Of a DNA stretch of 64,000 nt, positions 18,475 through 27,392 are shown one piece after another. A model generated the notes under the pieces. The model had not been told where the DNA came from, ran no database searches, and saw only the letters and a list, made by a program, of their open reading frames with translations. How positions within the stretch are numbered: position 1 is the stretch's first letter; each line of letters begins with the position of its first letter. The stretch spans positions 248,001 to 312,000 of the forward strand of contig NZ_FTMN01000002.1 of NCBI RefSeq assembly GCF_900155945.1, in the 5' to 3' direction. A program made the position numbers and the translations under genes. Source of the DNA: Marinobacterium stanieri. Its GTDB lineage: Bacteria; Pseudomonadota; Gammaproteobacteria; Pseudomonadales; Balneatricaceae.

Positions 18475-18630
18475 ATGCTGACAACACTGGCTGTTTTGAC
18501 AACTGCAATTGCGCTAGGCGCGGGCCTGGCAGCGTTGGTGCATTCTTCATCAGCCCGACCGCAGCCTTTGCGGGTTCGGGTGGAAGATACCAGACCCCAG
18601 CGCACCAGACGGCAACGGCGCGAGTGGTAG
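18475..18630 (+). CDS. Possible small membrane protein, 51 aa
   Basis: This is a short frame with a good AGGAG Shine-Dalgarno nine bases before its ATG. It encodes an N-terminal hydrophobic helix (TLAVLTTAIALGAGLAALVH, residues 3-22) followed by a strongly basic tail (TRPQRTRRQRREW). It lies 85 bases after the SH3 gene and is followed directly by a rho-independent terminator, which fits a genuine last gene of that transcript. The helix-plus-basic-tail layout echoes the C-terminus of the SH3 protein. I recognise no family. Initiation signal, topology and terminator support it; conservation is untested. Confidence 0.5.
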   Translation: MLTTLAVLTTAIALGAGLAALVHSSSARPQPLRVRVEDTRPQRTRRQRREW

Positions 18631-18652
18631 TACCACCCACCCTTAAAGCAAG

Positions 18653-18683
18653 CGGGCCACCCTGAGGTGGCCCGTTCTATTTT
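18653..18683 (+). terminator. Rho-independent terminator after the SH3 / small-protein genes
   Basis: A nine-base perfect stem CGGGCCACC/GGTGGCCCG (18653-18661 with 18666-18674) has loop CTGA and is followed by TTCTATTTT. Its T-tract overlaps the end of the convergent gene ending at 18677. Confidence 0.88.
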
Positions 18684-18886
18684 GTACCCGATGGGTATGC
18701 AGAAGGGTCCAGCGGCTGAAGCTCATCGAACCCCTCATCCGGGGTCCAGTACCGGCGCCCCTGCTCGACCCGAATGACGCCTTTGAAACGCTGCTGAAGA
18801 TAGGTGACGGCGTCTTCAAGTGTATCGATATCACAGAGGATAACGCCGCCGCGGTCGTTATCCGTGGCAAAAATGTAACTCTTCAA
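18677..18886 (-). CDS. Hypothetical 69-aa protein downstream of the GGDEF-EAL gene
   Basis: I do not recognise this family. The likely start is a TTG at 18886 (product begins LKSYIFATDNDRGG), because GAGGA lies six bases upstream of it. A longer frame starting at 18946 would overlap the end of the preceding gene and adds Cys/His-rich sequence without a ribosome site. The product is a small soluble alpha/beta protein with DTLEDAVTYLQQRFKGVIRV, predicted as strand-helix-strand, and a Pro/Asp-rich tail. It starts 13 bases after the stop of the CBS-PAS-GGDEF-EAL gene, so the two should be cotranscribed and it may modulate that protein; that is inference. Confidence 0.6.
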   Translation of the reverse strand: MKSYIFATDNDRGGVILCDIDTLEDAVTYLQQRFKGVIRVEQGRRYWTPDEGFDELQPLDPSAYPSGTK

Positions 18887-18899
18887 TCTGTATCCTCGA

Positions 18900-21443
18900 T
18901 TACTCTCTTTCCGGCATTGCTGCCAATGGCAGTGGCCTGTATTCATTCGCCCAGCGACTGAAGTCGGCTGCAGACATGGGACGGGCTATATAATACCCCT
19001 GAGCCTGGTCACAGCCCAGTGCCTTGAGAATTGTCAGATCCGCTTCCGTCTCGGCGCCTTCGGCAATCACCGATAACCCCATGGCATGACTCATGTCGAT
19101 CATGGCACGGACCAGTTTGCGATCTGTTTCAGATTGCTCAATCTGCTCGATAAAGCTACGGTCAACTTTAAGATAGTCCAGCGACATTTCACGGATATAG
19201 CTGAGGCTGGAATAGCCGGTGCCAAAATCATCAATGGCAACCCGCACCCCCTCATCCCGCAAACTTGCCAGCTCCCTCTCAGTGGCAGCAGCACTGTGCA
19301 TGAAGCTGGTTTCTGTCAGTTCGACCACGAGCTGCTCCGGTGCAACCTGATGCTGATGCAATGCTGCCATCACCTGACTGGCCACTTCAGAGCGCTGAAA
19401 CTGTCGCGCAGACACATTGATGGACATTTTCAGCGGCATGCCCTGCCGACTCCAGCGAGCAGCTTCCTGCACCGCCTGACCAAGCACCCAGACGCCGATA
19501 TCATCCATCATGCCCGTATCTTCAGCCACGGGGATAAACTGGTCCGGTGAAACCGGCCCCAGGCTCTCACTGTGCCATCGCAGCAAGGCTTCGGCGCCGA
19601 CAAGAGCACCGGTTACCAGATCGATCTGCGGCTGATAGACCAGACTGAACTCTTCGTGCTCCAGCGCATGATGCAGCTCGGATGCAATACGGTATCGACT
19701 CAGGCGGTCATTCTGGTGGCCGGATTGGAAAAAGGCCACGCTATTGCGCCCCATATCCTTGGCCAGGTGGACCGCGGACTCGGCGGCACGCACCAGTTCA
19801 GTTGGCTCTTTTGCATCCGCAGGGAAAAACGCCACACCTATACTGGCCCGCACTCTCACTTCCTGCTGCTCCAGCCAGAAAGGTTGGGTCAATGCCCGGC
19901 TGAGGCTATCCAGATAGGTACTGATTTCATGCTCATCAACCCCTTCGGTAAGGAGAATATAAAATTCGTCACCCGAAGGTCGCGCAGCTGTCCCCTGCTC
20001 CCCCAGGGTCGATTCGATCCGCTCGGCCACCAGGCGCAGCAATTGATCACCGGCGGCGTGGCCAAAGCGATCATTAAACTGTTTGAACAAGTCCAGATCC
20101 AGCGCCAGCAAGGCCCCCTTAGCACCCTGTTCGGCACTGAAATTCAGCGCCATCTGCAGACGGTCGTGGAACAGGCGCCGATTGGCGAGACCGGTGACGC
20201 TGTCAAACCAGGAGAGCCGCTTCATGCGCGCTTCGTAATTCTTGCTTTCGGTCAGGTCGTGGAAGATGGCTGCATACTGGCCAACTTCACCGGCTTCATT
20301 TTCAATGGCGGTAATACTGAGCCACTCCGGATATACACTGCCATCCTTGCGCCGGTTCCAGATCTCGCCTTGCCAGCTGCCGTCCTGCGCCAGTGACGCC
20401 CAAAGCTGCTGATAGAAAGCCTGATCATGGCGACCCGAACTGAGCATACTGGGGTTCTTACCAAGCGCTTCATGGGCTTCGTAACCGGTAATCGCGGTAA
20501 AGGCCGGGTTCACACTCTGAATGGCGCCCTGCGCATCAGTGATTACAATCGCTTCATGCGAAGCCTGGATGACACGTTCAATCAAGTTCAGTGTTTGTCG
20601 TGACTGTTGCAGCTGACGGCTCTTGTCCTGCAGCAGTTCCTGCAGGCGGTAAATATAGTCCCGCTCAACACTGCGCAGGATATCCGCATAGGAAGCCAGC
20701 CCGATGACACGTTGCTGAGCGTCCATCACGCCTATATGACGAAAGCCGTTCTGCTTGAAGTAGCGTCTGACATTAAACAGGCTCATTGAGCCTTCAACGG
20801 CCAGTAGCTCCGGAAGCTCCAGCTGTTGCAGGGGGGTATCAAGCGGAGTGCGCAAGGCCAGATGACGTATCACATCCGTCTCGGTCATGATCTGCCAACC
20901 GGAGCTGTCATTACCTACCAGCACAGCGGTATATCGGGTGCGCCGCATGGCCTGAATAGCATCCCTGAGACAGAGGCTGGCCTGCAGCCGTAGCGCCTGA
21001 GTGTTGGTCACTTCATCCAGCGGTTTCAGAAACAGGTCATGCTCGATGCCCTGGTTATTGACCACATCACTTTGACTGACAATGCCTACGCGACTGCCCC
21101 AGGGGTCCAGTACCACGGCATGACTAACCCCCTGGCTTACCATCTCCAGACCCAGTTCATCCACGGTCTGGGTGGTGTGGACTTCCAGCAGAGGATCAAG
21201 CATCTCACGTGTAACCGAAACGGCGTGATCGTTGTCCTGCTCCAGGCTGAGCTGCATCGCCTTGCGACGGGTCAGCAGTCCGCAGGATTCGGCACCGTTG
21301 TTTACACAAACTGATCCTATATGCCGGTCGGCCATAAGCTCGATGGCAGCGCCAAGCGGGCTGTCCAGCTCGACGCTGATCACTTCGGTCTGGCAAATGG
21401 AGCCAACCTGAATTGTCGGATGAGAATGTGTCATTTCAGTCAT
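18900..21443 (-). CDS. CBS(x4)-PAS-GGDEF-EAL cyclic-di-GMP signalling protein, 847 aa
   Basis: Residues about 8-265 hold four CBS motifs (two Bateman modules), which usually bind adenosyl nucleotides. A PAS/PAC domain follows (about 285-405), then GGDEF (about 415-570) and EAL (about 585-840). The diguanylate cyclase signature reads SGDEF (about residue 490), so the first Gly is Ser; activity is uncertain. The EAL domain keeps EALLRW, ELTETSFM, DDFGTGYSSL, KVDRSFI and an EGAE variant of the EGVE motif, so it should be a working c-di-GMP phosphodiesterase. No transmembrane segment is seen, so the protein is cytosolic. It is followed by a 69-aa gene 13 bases on. Confidence 0.92.
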   Translation of the reverse strand: MTEMTHSHPTIQVGSICQTEVISVELDSPLGAAIELMADRHIGSVCVNNGAESCGLLTRRKAMQLSLEQDNDHAVSVTREMLDPLLEVHTTQTVDELGLEMVSQGVSHAVVLDPWGSRVGIVSQSDVVNNQGIEHDLFLKPLDEVTNTQALRLQASLCLRDAIQAMRRTRYTAVLVGNDSSGWQIMTETDVIRHLALRTPLDTPLQQLELPELLAVEGSMSLFNVRRYFKQNGFRHIGVMDAQQRVIGLASYADILRSVERDYIYRLQELLQDKSRQLQQSRQTLNLIERVIQASHEAIVITDAQGAIQSVNPAFTAITGYEAHEALGKNPSMLSSGRHDQAFYQQLWASLAQDGSWQGEIWNRRKDGSVYPEWLSITAIENEAGEVGQYAAIFHDLTESKNYEARMKRLSWFDSVTGLANRRLFHDRLQMALNFSAEQGAKGALLALDLDLFKQFNDRFGHAAGDQLLRLVAERIESTLGEQGTAARPSGDEFYILLTEGVDEHEISTYLDSLSRALTQPFWLEQQEVRVRASIGVAFFPADAKEPTELVRAAESAVHLAKDMGRNSVAFFQSGHQNDRLSRYRIASELHHALEHEEFSLVYQPQIDLVTGALVGAEALLRWHSESLGPVSPDQFIPVAEDTGMMDDIGVWVLGQAVQEAARWSRQGMPLKMSINVSARQFQRSEVASQVMAALHQHQVAPEQLVVELTETSFMHSAAATERELASLRDEGVRVAIDDFGTGYSSLSYIREMSLDYLKVDRSFIEQIEQSETDRKLVRAMIDMSHAMGLSVIAEGAETEADLTILKALGCDQAQGYYIARPMSAADFSRWANEYRPLPLAAMPERE

Positions 21444-21568
21444 TCGCCAAGACTACCACAGGCGTCGCACAGGAGTGACTAAACCAGATCAACTCCTGGC
21501 AGGATTGCCCTCAAAGAGCGAGTATGTAAGCATCAACAGATTGCCTTCCAACCGTTCGAGTAACGACG

Positions 21569-23830
21569 ATGCAGCAGCCTTCACTTAAAGCACTCACCAC
21601 GATTGTGGAGGAGATCTCCCGTTCCGGAAACCCTGAAGCCATCATGAGCCGTATTGTGCAGCAGCTACGCGCCTTGCTTCAGGTTGATGTCTGCAGTCTT
21701 TACCTTTGTACGCCAGACCAACAACATTTGATCCTTGCCGCAACCGAGGGCCTGTCCGCCAGTGCCGTTGGTCAGGCGCGACTTCAGCTGGATGAGGGTC
21801 TGGTTGGGCATATCGCGGCCAGCCTGAGCACCCTTAACTTGGGTGATGCGCCAACCGACGACCGTTTTGTATTCATACCTGAAACGCACGAGATGCCCTA
21901 TCACCGTTTCCTGGGGGTTCCGCTGCTGCATCTGCGCAAGCTCGTGGGTGTGTTGGTAATTCAGGGACGCGAACGCATTCCTTTCGCTCAGGAAACCGAA
22001 GCTTTCATGATCACGGTGGCGTCACAGCTGGCCGGCACATTGTATAGCCTCCAGAGCCAGGGCAACTGGTATGAGCGTGCTCCCAGCAGTTCAGCCTATC
22101 GCCGCCTGAAGGGACAAAAAGGCGCACCGGGGATTGGCGTTGGCCAGATCTGGCCGTTACGCCCTCACCGCTCTCTGGATCAGGTCGCGGAAGCCAGTTG
22201 CTCTGACCCGACACATGAACGTGAAGCGCTTGAAACCGCCATCCAGGCCGTGGCCGACGACCTGGAATCCAGCTCCAGTCATCTGGATCAGCACCTGCCA
22301 ACCGATGTACATGCTCTGTTTAATGTCTATCAGATGATGCTGCAGAGCCCTGAGCTGCATCGCAGCTGTTGCGAGCTGATCGACACCGGCAAATCGGCTG
22401 CCTGGGCCTTACGGCAGACTGTCGAGCGTATGGCACACCAGTTCCAGCAGTCTGAAGATCCTTATCTGCAGGCCCGCGGCGAGGACATCCACAATATCGG
22501 CCAACGGGTGCTGAACCAACTGTTGTCACGCGATAGTCTGTCCAAGACCCTGCCAGAGGGTGACCTTATCCTGGCTGCCGAGCTGATCAGCATTGCCGAC
22601 CTGGCAGAGTTTCCCCTGCAGCGCATCCAGGGGATTGCCTGTACCCGGGGCTCAACACTGTCCCACACAGCCATTGTGGCAAATGCACTGGGTATCCCGG
22701 CGGTCATGGGGCTGGACTCCTTCGAGCCGGAGCAACACGCCCAGTCACAAATGGTTGTGGACGGGCACCGTGGCGAGTGTATTCTCAATCCGCCAGCAGC
22801 ACTGCTGCATGAATACCGCCGCATGATCAATGAAGACCAGCGCTTCATGCAGGACCTGGAACGCCTGCGTGATGAGCCGGCGATCTCCCGCGACGGCTTC
22901 GAGGTCAGCCTGCTGACCAACACCGGCCTGCTGGCCGACGTAACACCGGGGCTTCAGCACGGCGCTGAAGGGGTGGGCCTTTATCGATCCGAAATTCCAT
23001 TCATGATCCATGACGGCTTTCCAACCGAGCAGGAACAGTACAGCCTCTACGCCAAGGTTTTGCATGCCTACGCACCCCGGCCAGTCAGCATGCGCACCCT
23101 GGATGTGGGCGGTGACAAGCAACTGCCCTACTTTGATATCAGTGAAACCAACCCCTACCTCGGCTGGCGCGGTATACGCTTTTCGCTGGATAACGCCCAA
23201 CTCCTGATCACCCAGGTTAGAGCCATGCTCAGGGCCAACGCCGAATACGGCAACCTTAAGCTGCTGGTGCCGATGGTCAGCCGCATTGATGAAATTCAGA
23301 CCTTTCGTCGCCATGTCGAAAAAGCGGTCAGCACACTCGAACGCGAGGGCGTAGGCGTAGGCATGCCACCGATCGGCATGATGATTGAAGTGCCCTCTGC
23401 CATGCTGCTGCTGCCCAGGCTGGCACCCTACGTGGACTTTGTTTCCATCGGCTCCAACGACCTGACCCAGTACCTGCTGGCCGTCGACCGCAACAACCCG
23501 CGTGTTGCCAGCCTCTTTGACCATCTGCATCCGGCCGTTCTGGTGGCGCTGGAACAGATACAGAAACAGTGCGAGTCCCTGGGGCTGCCGGTGTCACTCT
23601 GTGGCGAAATGGCATCTGACCCGGCTGCGGTACTACTGTTGCTGGCCATGGGGTACGACTGTCTCAGCCTCAGCGCCTTCAATATCCCACGCATCAAGCA
23701 CCTGATCCGCTCGGTAAGCCGGGAAGAACTCAAACCCTTGCTGGAAAGTACCCGCTTGTGCCAGAGCGAGGCCGATGTGCGCTCGTTGATTCAACCATTG
23801 CTGGAGGCAGCTGCACGCCGGCACGGCTGA
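21569..23830 (+). CDS. ptsP: Phosphoenolpyruvate-protein phosphotransferase PtsP (enzyme I Ntr), 753 aa
   Basis: This is the first enzyme of the nitrogen phosphotransferase system; it passes phosphate from PEP to NPr (PtsO) and on to PtsN. The N-terminal GAF domain (about 1-165) binds glutamine/2-oxoglutarate in characterised PtsP. The enzyme I domains follow: the phospho-histidine swivel domain with GSTLSHTAIVANALGIP (His about residue 365) and the C-terminal PEP-binding barrel with EGVGLYRSEIPFM, the GSNDLTQYLLAVDR signature and the active cysteine in LCGEMASDP. Length agrees with E. coli PtsP (748). It is divergent from the GGDEF-EAL gene. No rppH is nearby, unlike E. coli. Confidence 0.96.
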   Translation: MQQPSLKALTTIVEEISRSGNPEAIMSRIVQQLRALLQVDVCSLYLCTPDQQHLILAATEGLSASAVGQARLQLDEGLVGHIAASLSTLNLGDAPTDDRFVFIPETHEMPYHRFLGVPLLHLRKLVGVLVIQGRERIPFAQETEAFMITVASQLAGTLYSLQSQGNWYERAPSSSAYRRLKGQKGAPGIGVGQIWPLRPHRSLDQVAEASCSDPTHEREALETAIQAVADDLESSSSHLDQHLPTDVHALFNVYQMMLQSPELHRSCCELIDTGKSAAWALRQTVERMAHQFQQSEDPYLQARGEDIHNIGQRVLNQLLSRDSLSKTLPEGDLILAAELISIADLAEFPLQRIQGIACTRGSTLSHTAIVANALGIPAVMGLDSFEPEQHAQSQMVVDGHRGECILNPPAALLHEYRRMINEDQRFMQDLERLRDEPAISRDGFEVSLLTNTGLLADVTPGLQHGAEGVGLYRSEIPFMIHDGFPTEQEQYSLYAKVLHAYAPRPVSMRTLDVGGDKQLPYFDISETNPYLGWRGIRFSLDNAQLLITQVRAMLRANAEYGNLKLLVPMVSRIDEIQTFRRHVEKAVSTLEREGVGVGMPPIGMMIEVPSAMLLLPRLAPYVDFVSIGSNDLTQYLLAVDRNNPRVASLFDHLHPAVLVALEQIQKQCESLGLPVSLCGEMASDPAAVLLLLAMGYDCLSLSAFNIPRIKHLIRSVSREELKPLLESTRLCQSEADVRSLIQPLLEAAARRHG

Positions 23831-24031
23831 TCCATTATCGTTCAAAGCCCTGTCATGGCGGGGCTTTGCGGTAATAGCTTCGCATCGGCTGAATACTCTA
23901 TACTCCCCCTAACACTGAGTGTTGCTGGACGCACGCGAACAAGCGAGCCGCCCTGAACTCAGACTTGTGCGCCTCGTCAAACGACCCAATACCTCAGAGG
24001 CGCTGTTACGTTTACTGCAATGGAATGAATA

Positions 24032-25999
24032 ATGCGTAAACTGTCCGAAGCCCAACTCAAACGCCTGATTCAGGCTCGCCAACCCGTTGACTGCCAGATC
24101 AGAGGCAGTGAACTGCAAGTACGCATCAGCGAATACACACCTCTGGTTTGCACCACCCTCAGAGCCGGCACCCTGCTGTCCGAAGAGCTGACCCAACGTC
24201 TGCGCATCAGCCCCGAGCAACGCTTTGCATTGGAGCATGCCGGAACGGAAAAGCTGACGGAATTGCTGCCAATAACACTGACAGCCCATGAATCACGCCT
24301 TGGTTGCAGCCTCCACTCGCAGGTAGCCAATAGTCTGCGTCAGCGCCTTGAAGGTCAGCAGCTCTGGCAAAAGCCGCCGACAAAGGCGATGCACAGCCGT
24401 GCCCAGCGCCTGCACAGGCAGTTCTACAACCTCCTGGATACTCTGCTGGAAGTGCTCAACGAAGATTTTGGTCACTGCCTGTTAGTCGATCTGAACCTGC
24501 GCAATGGCGACAGCAAAAGCAGCCCGGTTTTTGAAGTGCTTGGCCATGCGCCCCAGCAGCCCGAACTGCTGGCATCCACTGAAGCCGTACTGGAGCAGGC
24601 TGAACTGCCACACCTGGAAAGCCTGTGCCAATCAGGGGAGGCATCTGCACGCAACAATCTGCACTCCCATCTGCAGCGCCACCATCCCCAGACTCATATG
24701 CTGACGCTGAAGGTTGCCCCGGTCTTTATCGATGCCCAGCACGGTCTCTATCCGGTCATGGCCGATGCCATCAGTCGCAGCCTGCATGACAGCCTCTATG
24801 CCGGTGCTGCTGCACTGGCCACCCAGTCCAACTCGGAAGAAGTTTCCGCGCTTGACCTGATGCCACGCCAGCTGCCCAAAGAAGTCATTCAGGTCGACAA
24901 GGCCTTGAAAAAACTGGCGCGCGGGCTGGAGACACTGCTGTACATCAACCCGACCAACCTGGCGCGGGAAGAAAAACAGTTCATGCGCAACCCGGGCCGC
25001 TATCAGCCCCAGTTCCGCTACCGCCAGCTTAGAATCGACCCTTTCCTGCACCGGGAAAAACTGTATCGACTACCCGTGGATGATATTCGCGACCCCTCCC
25101 TGCGCCAACTGTACCGGGATGTGATTGATACTCTGGCGGAACGCATCGACCTGCTGGTCAGCATCGGAACCGACCGTTTCCAGTACAACTCGTTACGCTA
25201 TTACGGCGAGCCCACCGCCGATGACCTGGCCAATGCCCGCTTTCTGCTGCACGCTGCCGACCGGATCGAGGAAACCGAAGCCGAGCGTTATCCGGCTGAT
25301 CAAATGACGTCGTTTTTCACCGAGAAGGCCAAAGCCTGGGGACTTGAGTGCAAGGTTGAACTTTCCGACCGTATCCTGGCTCAGGCCATGGTCAGCAGTG
25401 GCCGCAAGGCCCTGATGGTGAAGCGTGATACCCTGGCCACCGAGTCCGAGATGCATGCTCTGGCGCATCATGAATTGGGCGTGCACATGGTGACATCACT
25501 CAACGCTGCGGCTCAGCCGCTGAAAGTATTCAGCCTTGGCATGCCGGGCAATACCCATGCGCAGGAAGGACTGGCGATATTGAGTGAATACCTCTGCGGC
25601 CACCTGACACTCAAGCGCCTCAAGACCCTCGCATTGCGTGTTGTTGCCGTGGACCAGATGCTGCGCTACGGGGACTTCTGCCGTACCTGGCGTATGCTGG
25701 TCGAAGACCACGGCTGTTCACACAAGGAAGCGTTCAAGATCACCGCGAGGATTCACCGCGGCGGCGGTTTCACCAAGGACCACCTGTACCTGAGTGGTTT
25801 TCGTGAAGCATTGAACCTCTGGCGCCAGGGCGATATCAGTGCGCTCTATATCGGCAAGACAGGATTCAGTTACCTGTCACTGCTGGAAGACCTGCTGTCC
25901 CGAGGCCTGATCGAAGCCCCCTTGCACCTGCCGGACAGCTTCAAGCACCCGGTCACCAGCCCGCCGGAAATCGCTTATCTGGTAAGCTGCATCCGCTGA
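24032..25999 (+). CDS. QEGLA-motif (DUF1704) putative metallopeptidase, 655 aa
   Basis: This is a full-length member of the family annotated as flavohemoglobin expression-modulating QEGLA motif protein (DUF1704). Around residues 478-484 it carries HHELGVH, an HExxxH zinc-site motif, and about 30 residues on AQEGLAILSEY, which gives the family its name and supplies a further Glu. The same HExxxH plus downstream Glu arrangement defines the eukaryotic tubulin carboxypeptidases MATCAP/KIAA0895, so a peptidase is the best guess; substrate is unknown. It is cytosolic, with no signal peptide. An MscS-type gene begins 34 bases downstream on the same strand, suggesting cotranscription. ATG 24032 has a moderate GGAATGA ribosome site. 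Confidence 0.88.
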   Translation: MRKLSEAQLKRLIQARQPVDCQIRGSELQVRISEYTPLVCTTLRAGTLLSEELTQRLRISPEQRFALEHAGTEKLTELLPITLTAHESRLGCSLHSQVANSLRQRLEGQQLWQKPPTKAMHSRAQRLHRQFYNLLDTLLEVLNEDFGHCLLVDLNLRNGDSKSSPVFEVLGHAPQQPELLASTEAVLEQAELPHLESLCQSGEASARNNLHSHLQRHHPQTHMLTLKVAPVFIDAQHGLYPVMADAISRSLHDSLYAGAAALATQSNSEEVSALDLMPRQLPKEVIQVDKALKKLARGLETLLYINPTNLAREEKQFMRNPGRYQPQFRYRQLRIDPFLHREKLYRLPVDDIRDPSLRQLYRDVIDTLAERIDLLVSIGTDRFQYNSLRYYGEPTADDLANARFLLHAADRIEETEAERYPADQMTSFFTEKAKAWGLECKVELSDRILAQAMVSSGRKALMVKRDTLATESEMHALAHHELGVHMVTSLNAAAQPLKVFSLGMPGNTHAQEGLAILSEYLCGHLTLKRLKTLALRVVAVDQMLRYGDFCRTWRMLVEDHGCSHKEAFKITARIHRGGGFTKDHLYLSGFREALNLWRQGDISALYIGKTGFSYLSLLEDLLSRGLIEAPLHLPDSFKHPVTSPPEIAYLVSCIR

Positions 26000-26033
26000 A
26001 ACTCATAAAGGAATAGCCAAGGACAAGCGTCAT

Positions 26034-26567
26034 ATGTGGGAAACTCAACTGGCACTCAGCACCGCCGCCGTCATGGCACTGTTCACCGCGCGCTGGCTCA
26101 GCCACCGCCTGCTGGATCGTATCGGTTCACAAAAACAGGTCGCAGACCGGCGACTGTTGATGGTCAAACGTTTCTTCAGTCTGCTGCAGCTGGTATTTAC
26201 CGTGATGCTGCTGTGCATCATCTGGGGTGTCGACTATGCCGAGCTGATGATTCTGTTCTCATCAGCCTTCGCCGTGATTGGGGTTGCCCTGTTCGCGCAG
26301 TGGTCTATCCTCAGCAACATCACCGGCAGCATTATCATTTTCTTTGCCTTTCCCTACCGGATTGGTGACCGCATCAAGGTACTGGACAAGGACGATGACA
26401 TCACCGGCATCATTACCGAAATCGGCCTGTTTCACCTGCATATTCGGGCTGACAACGGCGAGACCGTGCATTATCCCAACAATCTGATTCTGCAAAAGGC
26501 CGTGCGCAAGCTGCATGACCAGGTGCCGACAGATACGTCCGAACCGTCTCAGTCATCCAGCATCTGA
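26034..26567 (+). CDS. Minimal MscS-type mechanosensitive channel-like protein, 177 aa
   Basis: The protein has two or three transmembrane segments (about 3-17, 46-67 and a pore-like 70-110 with LFSSAFAVIGVALFAQWSIL) and then a short beta domain (FPYRIGDRIKVLDKDDDITGIITEIG) with a PNN motif (VHYPNNLILQKAV) in place of PNG. It stops where MscS normally continues into its C-terminal alpha/beta vestibule, so it is about 100 residues shorter than MscS. This could be a compact channel or a subunit. It follows the QEGLA gene, and its last 19 bases overlap the end of the convergent amidotransferase gene. A Shine-Dalgarno AAGGA is about ten bases before the ATG at 26034. Confidence 0.85.
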   Translation: MWETQLALSTAAVMALFTARWLSHRLLDRIGSQKQVADRRLLMVKRFFSLLQLVFTVMLLCIIWGVDYAELMILFSSAFAVIGVALFAQWSILSNITGSIIIFFAFPYRIGDRIKVLDKDDDITGIITEIGLFHLHIRADNGETVHYPNNLILQKAVRKLHDQVPTDTSEPSQSSSI

Positions 26568-27388
26568 CTGGCTTCCTGCCAAAGTACCAGACGGGGGTAG
26601 CGCTCGATCAGCTGCCCCTGCCTGAACATCAACACCTCCCCTTCTGGCAAGGGCTCCCACTCCCTGTCATCCAGGGGCACGCTGGCCAGCATGGCCGTCT
26701 GCATGTCCGCGCGTGACTCAAGATCCAGGCCCTCGATAGGGCCGGTTTCACAAATACTCTGCTGCAACCAGTACAAGCCTGGCGATGACAACTCGCCATC
26801 TGGCTGACGGCGGCGATCACTGTGTGCGAACAACAACTCGCCATCGGAATAGATGAAATTGGCTGGCCCGAGCTGGCGCAGGCGCGCCGCAAAATCCGCA
26901 ACGACTGCCAGACGCACATCGGCATCGGGCCGCCCGTCCTGCCAGACTGCGGCCATACGTGCCATAAGCACACAGAAGGCATGCTCTGAATCCGTTTCCC
27001 CCACCGGTGCGAAGCTGCCGCGCGGGAAACGCTTGGGGTTGAAAATAAACCGGTTCAGGTCACCATTGTGTGCGAACGAATGGGGCACCCCACCTGCTTC
27101 ACGCAGGAAAGGTTGGGTATTACGCAAGGCCACTTCCCCCTGGGTCGCATGACGGATATGACCGAGAAAAAGGGTTGAAGGCCGGTGTCGGTCCGTTAGC
27201 CAATGCGCGGTTTCGCTGTGCGCGCAGGCCGCAGCTTCACGAATCAGCTGGCAGTCACCCTGTTCATACCAGGCCAACCCCCAACCATCGCCATGCGGTC
27301 CTTCTGCACCGCCATGGCGCGCAAATCGCTCAAGCGACAACGACAAGTGCACCGGCTGTGCTGTTGAAATAGCCAAGAGTTCACACAT
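26549..27388 (-). CDS. Class II glutamine amidotransferase, divergent YafJ paralogue, 279 aa
   Basis: The protein starts MCELLAISTAQPVHLSLSLE; Cys2 is the Ntn nucleophile. GPHGDGWGLAWY, HIRHATQGEV, SFAHNGDLNRF and GETDSEHAF are all retained, so the glutaminase site is intact. It is clearly related to, but distant from, the YafJ protein at 7179-7961. The frame is open 90 bases upstream, but the ATG at 27388 restores the required N-terminal Cys and lies four bases after the stop of the MFS gene, implying one transcript. The product that receives ammonia is unknown. Pairing with a transporter suggests a role in handling an imported amide or peptide (inference). Confidence 0.9.
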   Translation of the reverse strand: MCELLAISTAQPVHLSLSLERFARHGGAEGPHGDGWGLAWYEQGDCQLIREAAACAHSETAHWLTDRHRPSTLFLGHIRHATQGEVALRNTQPFLREAGGVPHSFAHNGDLNRFIFNPKRFPRGSFAPVGETDSEHAFCVLMARMAAVWQDGRPDADVRLAVVADFAARLRQLGPANFIYSDGELLFAHSDRRRQPDGELSSPGLYWLQQSICETGPIEGLDLESRADMQTAMLASVPLDDREWEPLPEGEVLMFRQGQLIERYPRLVLWQEASQMLDD

Positions 27389-27392
27389 ACGT

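Noticed and set aside
23843-23868. Hairpin CAAAGCCC/GGGCTTTG after ptsP as a terminator
   Set aside because: A real eight-base stem, but no T-run follows on the plus strand; kept out of the feature list.
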